DNA of 64,000 nt, taken from an uncultured Dialister sp. (lineage in GTDB: Bacteria; Bacillota; Negativicutes; Veillonellales; Dialisteraceae). Where the stretch lies: positions 62,001 to 126,000 of the forward strand of contig UQJW01000004.1 in assembly GCA_900541485.1 (NCBI GenBank). The letters run 5' to 3'. This document shows, in pieces, positions 59,906 through 64,000 of the stretch; position 1 is the first letter of the stretch, and every line of letters starts with the position of its first letter. Below the pieces are notes generated by a model that was not told the DNA's origin, ran no database searches, and was given only the letters and a program-made list of their open reading frames with translations. Made by a program: the position numbers and the translations under genes.

Positions 59906-60862
59906 ATGACTATACGTTCAAAATGGTATTGTTATCTCTTACCTCTTATCCTGTGGCTCAGCTTATTCATAACCGGCTGCCACGCGCCGGACGGTACCCA
60001 ACCCGGTCATGAGGTACGGACCGTTACCGACTCCCAAGGCACAGAGATGGTCGTACCGGTTCATCCGGAAAGAGTTGTCTCTGTGGGAGTATCTACCGAT
60101 GATGTACTGATTCCCCTCTTGGGAACGAAACGAATTGTCGCTATAGCAGAACTTATGCCGAATTTAGAAAAAGAATCCGAAGAAATCAAAGGCCGCATTT
60201 CCGGTTCTACCGAATCTGTTCTGCAATATGCCCCCGATTTGGTCGTTGTTCCCAGTTGGAAAAGTGCGGAATATGCAGATGAAATCCGTTCTGCCGGTAT
60301 CCCTGTCTATGTCTATCAAATGCCTGTTACGACAGAAAAGATTATCGGAATGATTCATGAACTCGCCGATTTGGTGGGAGAACCGGAAAACGGAAACCGG
60401 CTTGCCCGAAAAACGGAGGACCGGATTCGTAACTTACATAACTTCTTACAAACAATTCCGGAAAAGGACCGTCTTACTGCCGTACTGGCACGCCCGAACG
60501 GAATCGGCGGCGGCAGCGGCAGTACATTCGATACTTGCTGCAAACAGGCGGGTATCGTCAACGGGGCTGCCGCTTACGGTCTTTCACAAAATGATTCCGC
60601 CGGACGGGAAACTTTACTTTCTATCAATCCGGATATTATTTTTGTCCCTTCTGATGCGTATTCCGAGAAAAACAGCCAAGTAAATGCCATGGCAGCCCGG
60701 CAAATTTACGAAGACCCTGCTTTCAGTCATATCAAAGCAGTTCAAAACCGCCAAATTTATATCATTGATGCACGTTGGCTGATGAGCTATTCCCAATTCA
60801 TTGTCAATGCTATGGAAGAAATGGCAAAAAATGCCTACGGATACGAGGCAATAACCCCTTAA
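59906..60862 (+). CDS. Metal-chelate ABC transporter binding lipoprotein (BtuF/FepB-like)
   Basis: A 318-residue periplasmic lipoprotein. The signal peptide ends in LFITGCH (lipid Cys at about residue 25). RTVTDSQGTEMVVPVHPERVVSVG, APDLVVVPSW and NPDIIFVPSDAY belong to the family-8 solute-binding fold (Peripla_BP_2), which binds ferric siderophores, heme or cobalamin. No permease or ATPase gene follows; the next feature is a tRNA. A ligand cannot be assigned. Confidence 0.85.
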   Translation: MTIRSKWYCYLLPLILWLSLFITGCHAPDGTQPGHEVRTVTDSQGTEMVVPVHPERVVSVGVSTDDVLIPLLGTKRIVAIAELMPNLEKESEEIKGRISGSTESVLQYAPDLVVVPSWKSAEYADEIRSAGIPVYVYQMPVTTEKIIGMIHELADLVGEPENGNRLARKTEDRIRNLHNFLQTIPEKDRLTAVLARPNGIGGGSGSTFDTCCKQAGIVNGAAAYGLSQNDSAGRETLLSINPDIIFVPSDAYSEKNSQVNAMAARQIYEDPAFSHIKAVQNRQIYIIDARWLMSYSQFIVNAMEEMAKNAYGYEAITP

Positions 60863-60982
60863 TCCTTTCAACTTTTAACCGGTTTCTTTTTCACGGACCG
60901 CAATTTTATTTGAAAAGAAAACGGTTCTCCGACTACCAAACACCCTCAAAATATGATATTATCTATTACAGAAATTCCATAT

Positions 60983-61056
60983 GCGGGTGTAGTTCATTGG
61001 TAGAACGCGAGCTTCCCAAGCTTGAGAGGTGGGTTCGATTCCCATCATCCGCTCCA
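60983..61056 (+). tRNA. tRNA-Gly (anticodon CCC)
   Basis: A 74-base tRNA with encoded CCA. The acceptor GCGGGTG pairs with CATCCGC, the anticodon loop TTCCCAA has CCC in its centre, and the T arm is GTGGG TTCGATT CCCAT with one mismatch or wobble pair. Confidence 0.94.
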
Positions 61057-61059
61057 AAT

Positions 61060-61098
61060 CAAAAAGCCCTTGCCGAATCGGTCGGTAAGGACTTTTTT
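61060..61098 (+). terminator. Terminator after tRNA-Gly
   Basis: GCCCTTGCCGA pairs with TCGGTAAGGAC around the loop ATCGG and is followed by TTTTTT. Confidence 0.85.
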
Positions 61099-61158
61099 GT
61101 TGTTTTTATTATTATCTGTCACATCGTTTTTATGATTTTATCTTTACAAGGTTCATCG

Positions 61159-63051
61159 TTACACGTGAATATTTTTTACGAAGAGGGCCCGCATCGCGTT
61201 GAGTACGGCCAGAATCATGACACCTACATCGGCGAAGATGGCAAACCACATGTTTGCGATTCCCAATGCCCCCAAAAGCAGGCAGAGGAGTTTGACACCG
61301 ATGGAAAACCATGTGTTCTGATTGACGATGGCAAGGCATTTCCGGGAAATTTTAATAGCCTTTGCAATTTTTAAGGGATCGTCGTCCATAAGTACGACGT
61401 CTGCGGCTTCGATGGCTGCGTCAGATCCCATGGCACCCATGGCAATGCCTATATCGGCTCTGGTGAGAACGGGAGCGTCATTGATGCCGTCGCCTACGAA
61501 AGCTACTTTCCCGTTACCTTTGTTTTCTGCCAGCAGTTGTTCCACTTTTCCCACTTTATCCGCCGGAAGAAGTCCGCCGTACACTTTGTCGAGTCCCAAT
61601 TCACCGGAAACGGCTTCTGCCACGTCTTTATTGTCTCCCGTGAGCATGACCGTCTTTTTTACGCCTATCCGTTTCAGCGCTTTAATGGCTTCTTTTGATG
61701 TTTCTTTGATTTTATCGGATATGACGATATGTCCCGCATAAACTCCGTTGATGGCTACATGGATAATCGTTCCTTTATTTTCACAGTCATGCCAGACCGC
61801 GCCTACAGCGTCCATGAGTTTCGTATTTCCCACGCAGACGGTATCTCCGTTCACATGAGCTCTGATCCCCTGCCCTGCGATTTCTTCGACAATTTCCACT
61901 TGGCAATCGTCGGATTCGTTCGGATAGGCATTTCTGAGGGACGCTCCCACAGGGTGTGTGGAGTAGCGTTCCACATGGGCTGCCAGGTGGAGTAATTCTT
62001 TCGGTGTCAGAAGCTTTGTATGAGCGTCGGTCACTTGGAAAACGCCTTTGGTCAGTGTTCCCGTTTTATCAAAGACGACGGTTCTGACTTTGGACAGGGT
62101 TTCCATATAGTTGGAGCCTTTGATGAGAACGCCTGCCTTACTTGCACCGCCGATGCCTGCAAAAAAGCTCAGAGGGATACTGATAACGAGTGCACAGGGG
62201 CAGCTGATGACGAGAAATGTGAGGGCCCTGTATATCCATGTTTCCCAGTCCGCCGGAAGATTCATAAATCCCATACGAACCAGAGGCGGCAAGAGTGCCA
62301 GGGTAACGGCCGATGCCACGACCGCCGGTGTATAGGTCCGGGCAAAGCGGGAAATAAAGTCTTCCGCTTTTGATTTCCTTGAGCTTGCATTTTCCACAAG
62401 GTCGAGTATTTTAGAAACCGTAGATTCGCCGAATTCTTTTGTCGTCCTGATTTTCAGAAGGCCGTTGATATTGATACATCCGCTGATGACCGCATCGCCC
62501 TCTTCCACGTCACGGGGAACGCTTTCGCCGGTAAGAGCGGACGTATTCAGTGTGGACTTTCCGCCGGTAATCACTCCGTCAATCGGGATTTTTTCTCCCG
62601 GTTTAACTACAATGGTCGTTCCTACGGCAACTTCATCGGGATCGGTTTTTATAAGTTCTCCGTTCTCACCTTCCAAATTTGCATAGTCGGGACGGATATC
62701 CATGAGTTCGCTGATATTTCTGCGGCTTTTTCCGACAGCATAGCTCTGGAACCATTCACCGATCTGGTAGAAAAGCATGACCCCGATGGCTTCCGTATAG
62801 TCGCCGTCTTCATAAATGGCAAGAAGAATCGCACCGATAGTGGCAATCGCCATGAGAAGACTTTCATCAAAAGCCTGTCTGTTTTTAATTCCTTTAAATG
62901 CTTTAATCAGGATATCGTAACCGATAACCAGATACGGCACGAGGTAAAGACCGAAACGGACCATACCCGTCACCGGTGTGAAGTATAACGCCACCATGAG
63001 AATGGCGGCAATAATAATCCGCAGGAGATTTCTTTTTTGTTTTTTATTCAC
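61159..63051 (-). CDS. cadA: Cd/Zn/Co-transporting P1B-type ATPase
   Basis: A 630-residue heavy-metal efflux pump. Motifs in order: actuator LNTSALTGESVPRD, the metal-site CPC in FLVISCPCALVISIPL, the phosphorylated Asp in VFDKTGTLTKG, the HP site in VERYSTHPVGASL, and the hinge FVGDGINDAPVLTRADIG. The last membrane span has the Asp pattern FAIFADVGVMILAVLN, as in the Zn/Cd group. It lacks an N-terminal HMA domain; such a domain is encoded separately just upstream. GTG 63051 has AAGGGGAAAG before it, so the TTG seven codons earlier is rejected. Confidence 0.9.
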   Translation of the reverse strand: MNKKQKRNLLRIIIAAILMVALYFTPVTGMVRFGLYLVPYLVIGYDILIKAFKGIKNRQAFDESLLMAIATIGAILLAIYEDGDYTEAIGVMLFYQIGEWFQSYAVGKSRRNISELMDIRPDYANLEGENGELIKTDPDEVAVGTTIVVKPGEKIPIDGVITGGKSTLNTSALTGESVPRDVEEGDAVISGCININGLLKIRTTKEFGESTVSKILDLVENASSRKSKAEDFISRFARTYTPAVVASAVTLALLPPLVRMGFMNLPADWETWIYRALTFLVISCPCALVISIPLSFFAGIGGASKAGVLIKGSNYMETLSKVRTVVFDKTGTLTKGVFQVTDAHTKLLTPKELLHLAAHVERYSTHPVGASLRNAYPNESDDCQVEIVEEIAGQGIRAHVNGDTVCVGNTKLMDAVGAVWHDCENKGTIIHVAINGVYAGHIVISDKIKETSKEAIKALKRIGVKKTVMLTGDNKDVAEAVSGELGLDKVYGGLLPADKVGKVEQLLAENKGNGKVAFVGDGINDAPVLTRADIGIAMGAMGSDAAIEAADVVLMDDDPLKIAKAIKISRKCLAIVNQNTWFSIGVKLLCLLLGALGIANMWFAIFADVGVMILAVLNAMRALFVKNIHV

Positions 63052-63086
63052 GTCTTTCCCCTTCTCCCCCAAAAAATAAGTCTGTT

Positions 63087-63305
63087 TTAGAAATAAATTT
63101 CACAGTCATCTTCTACTTTTTTGCAGTTTTTATATACTTCCTGCATGACCGCTTTCGGATCGGCGCCGTCTTCAAATTCCACATTCATCTTGAGCGCCAT
63201 GAAATTGATGGAGCAATCTTTCACGCCTGCCGTAGCTTTTGCGGCATCTTCCATTTTCAACGCACAAGGGGCACAGTCCACTTCGATTCCGTATTTCTTT
63301 TTCAT
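63087..63305 (-). CDS. Free-standing heavy-metal-associated (HMA) domain protein
   Basis: A 72-residue ferredoxin-like metal carrier. It reads MKKKYGIEVDCAPCALKMED, with CAPC in the place of the usual CxxC loop, and ends in DDCEIYF with an added acidic-Cys patch that may help bind zinc or cadmium. GGAGGAG lies seven bases before ATG 63305. It lies 35 bases upstream of the ATPase, which has no HMA domain of its own, so it very likely hands metal to the pump or modulates it. Confidence 0.88.
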   Translation of the reverse strand: MKKKYGIEVDCAPCALKMEDAAKATAGVKDCSINFMALKMNVEFEDGADPKAVMQEVYKNCKKVEDDCEIYF

Positions 63306-63477
63306 ATCGTTCTCCTCCAATGTATAAATAGTTGTTTAATCTTTATATCATTATAGTAATATCACTCTCCCCTTTTGTCAATAGGTAATGAAAATATTTA
63401 TCATTTTATTTGTTGCTTTTTTGGGGGAAACTGAATAGAATAATAGAATATAAGAAAATAAAAAGAGAGGTATGCTC
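63306..63477. promoter_or_regulatory. Divergent promoter/operator region of the metal-efflux module
   Basis: On the minus strand TTGACA (63376-63381), 17 bases and TACTAT (63353-63358) can serve the HMA-cadA operon. On the plus strand TTGCTT, 17 bases and TAGAAT lie before the ArsR gene. The imperfect palindrome AATGA-N9-TCATT (63387-63405) just upstream of the minus promoter is an AT-rich site of the kind bound by ArsR/SmtB repressors. Confidence 0.55.
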
Positions 63478-63843
63478 ATGTCAGAAATCAATAGTGAATT
63501 ACCGCACCAACACGGAAATAATGAAAAAGATATTCTCCGTCATCTTCCGTCTCCGAAGACCATAGATGACGTTTCTATCGTATTGAAACAGCTTTCCGAT
63601 CCGACAAGACTGAAAATTTTCTGGATTCTCTGCCACATGGAGGAATGTGTTATCAATATCGCTGCCATTATGAATATGAGCAGCCCCGCCGTTTCCCATC
63701 ATCTCCGTCTTCTCAAGACCTGCGGCCTCATCAATTCCCGCCGGGACGGAAAAGAAATGTACTATAAGGCAGCAGATACGGAAATGGTGAATGAGCTTCA
63801 TCACGCCATCGACAACATTGCCAAAATCACATTACCCGAATAA
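63478..63843 (+). CDS. ArsR/SmtB-family metal-sensing repressor
   Basis: A 121-residue winged-helix repressor. LKQLSDPTRLKIFWILCHMEECVINIAAIM and SSPAVSHHLRLLKTCGLINSRRDGKEMYY cover the DNA-binding helix and wing; a Cys in ECVIN (alpha-3 position), a His-containing N-terminal tail (PHQHG) and LHHAID in the last helix are possible metal ligands. ATG 63478 has GAGAGG seven bases upstream, better than the ATG two codons earlier. It is divergent from the HMA-cadA operon and should release it on Cd or Zn binding. Confidence 0.9.
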   Translation: MSEINSELPHQHGNNEKDILRHLPSPKTIDDVSIVLKQLSDPTRLKIFWILCHMEECVINIAAIMNMSSPAVSHHLRLLKTCGLINSRRDGKEMYYKAADTEMVNELHHAIDNIAKITLPE

Positions 63844-63850
63844 TAAGACA

Positions 63851-63878
63851 GCCGGTATCCCCAGGGATTCCGGTTTTT
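63851..63878 (+). terminator. Terminator after the ArsR gene
   Basis: GCCGGTATCCC pairs with GGGATTCCGGT in an interrupted stem that is followed by TTTTTT. Confidence 0.75.
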
Positions 63879-63910
63879 TATTTCTCTCATTTTATTTTGG
63901 TGAAGAGAAT

Positions 63911-63949
63911 AAAAAAGCTCTGTTACTTTCAGTACACAGAAGCTTTTTT
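63911..63949. terminator. Second, bidirectional terminator near the right edge
   Basis: AAAAAAGCTCTGT pairs with ACAGAAGCTTTTTT around TACTTTCAGTAC. It probably belongs to a minus-strand gene to the right of the window. The last 50 bases (63951-64000) show no complete feature. Confidence 0.75.
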
Positions 63950-64000
63950 ATGGAAAAACGGCGGTCATTCGACCGGGTTACGATTTCCAACGATCGGGTA

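Overview
The window looks like chromosome from a low-GC, outer-membrane-bearing Firmicute (class Negativicutes; a Dialister- or Megasphaera-like member of the Veillonellales is my best guess, by inference only). Firmicute-type control elements (two methionine T-box leaders, a CcpN-like HTH-CBS repressor, strong Shine-Dalgarno sites) sit beside genes that only make sense in a diderm cell: a family-9 heptosyltransferase-like enzyme, a WaaL-type O-antigen ligase, an LPS-core-type kinase and a type IV pilus/type II secretion pseudopilin operon.

Layout. 1-7304: surface-polysaccharide cluster on the minus strand (glf, wbaP, DUF4422, HAD-type protein, GT4, and a membrane protein running off the left edge). 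7342-13510: a minus-strand pilin/pseudopilin operon (major pilin, short prepilin peptidase, three minor prepilins, a PilX-like protein, a PilM-PilN fusion, a PilO-like protein) that runs into a shikimate-kinase-like gene and pfkA. 13682-23644: LPS core/O-antigen genes on both strands, including a TupA-like ATP-grasp gene broken by one in-frame TAG, closed by ugd. 23674-26685: four mixed small genes. 26686-28396: a 1.7-kb gene-free stretch with decayed repeats followed by a tight cluster of DnaA boxes and a very AT-rich tract. 28397-33825: bcp and a five-gene nickel/peptide-type ABC importer. 33962-38100: ppsA, a CcpN-like repressor and the PEP synthase regulatory kinase/phosphorylase in one operon, with three copies of a candidate operator at the ppsA promoter. 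38362-38550: tRNA-Gln and tRNA-His. 38797-46415: folate cyclodeaminase-like gene, ClC channel and a methionine module in which two near-identical promoter plus Met T-box cassettes lie as 337-bp inverted repeats around a DtxR-type regulator and pdxK. 46526-52186: a complete type II-C CRISPR-Cas locus (13 spacers, cas2, cas1, compact cas9, tracrRNA). 52267-60862: YigZ, Sel1 repeats, a two-subunit 2-oxoacid:ferredoxin oxidoreductase, alpha/beta hydrolase, TatD, nitrilase-type amidase and an orphan metal-chelate binding lipoprotein. 60983-63843: tRNA-Gly and a cadmium/zinc efflux module (P1B ATPase, separate HMA protein, divergent ArsR regulator).

The most distinctive structures are (i) the duplicated T-box cassette, whose repeat ends coincide with the -35 element and the end of the terminator, so that a complete regulatory unit seems to have been copied to drive two methionine-acquisition operons; (ii) the type II-C CRISPR locus, in which every repeat ends in a perfect -10 TATAAT and the tracrRNA with its promoter and terminator can be read directly; (iii) the DnaA-box/AT-rich region far from any dnaA gene; and (iv) a GTATACTMTA motif placed around the ppsA promoter next to a CcpN-like repressor gene. 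All functional names come from reading motifs and remembered family features; no database search was possible.
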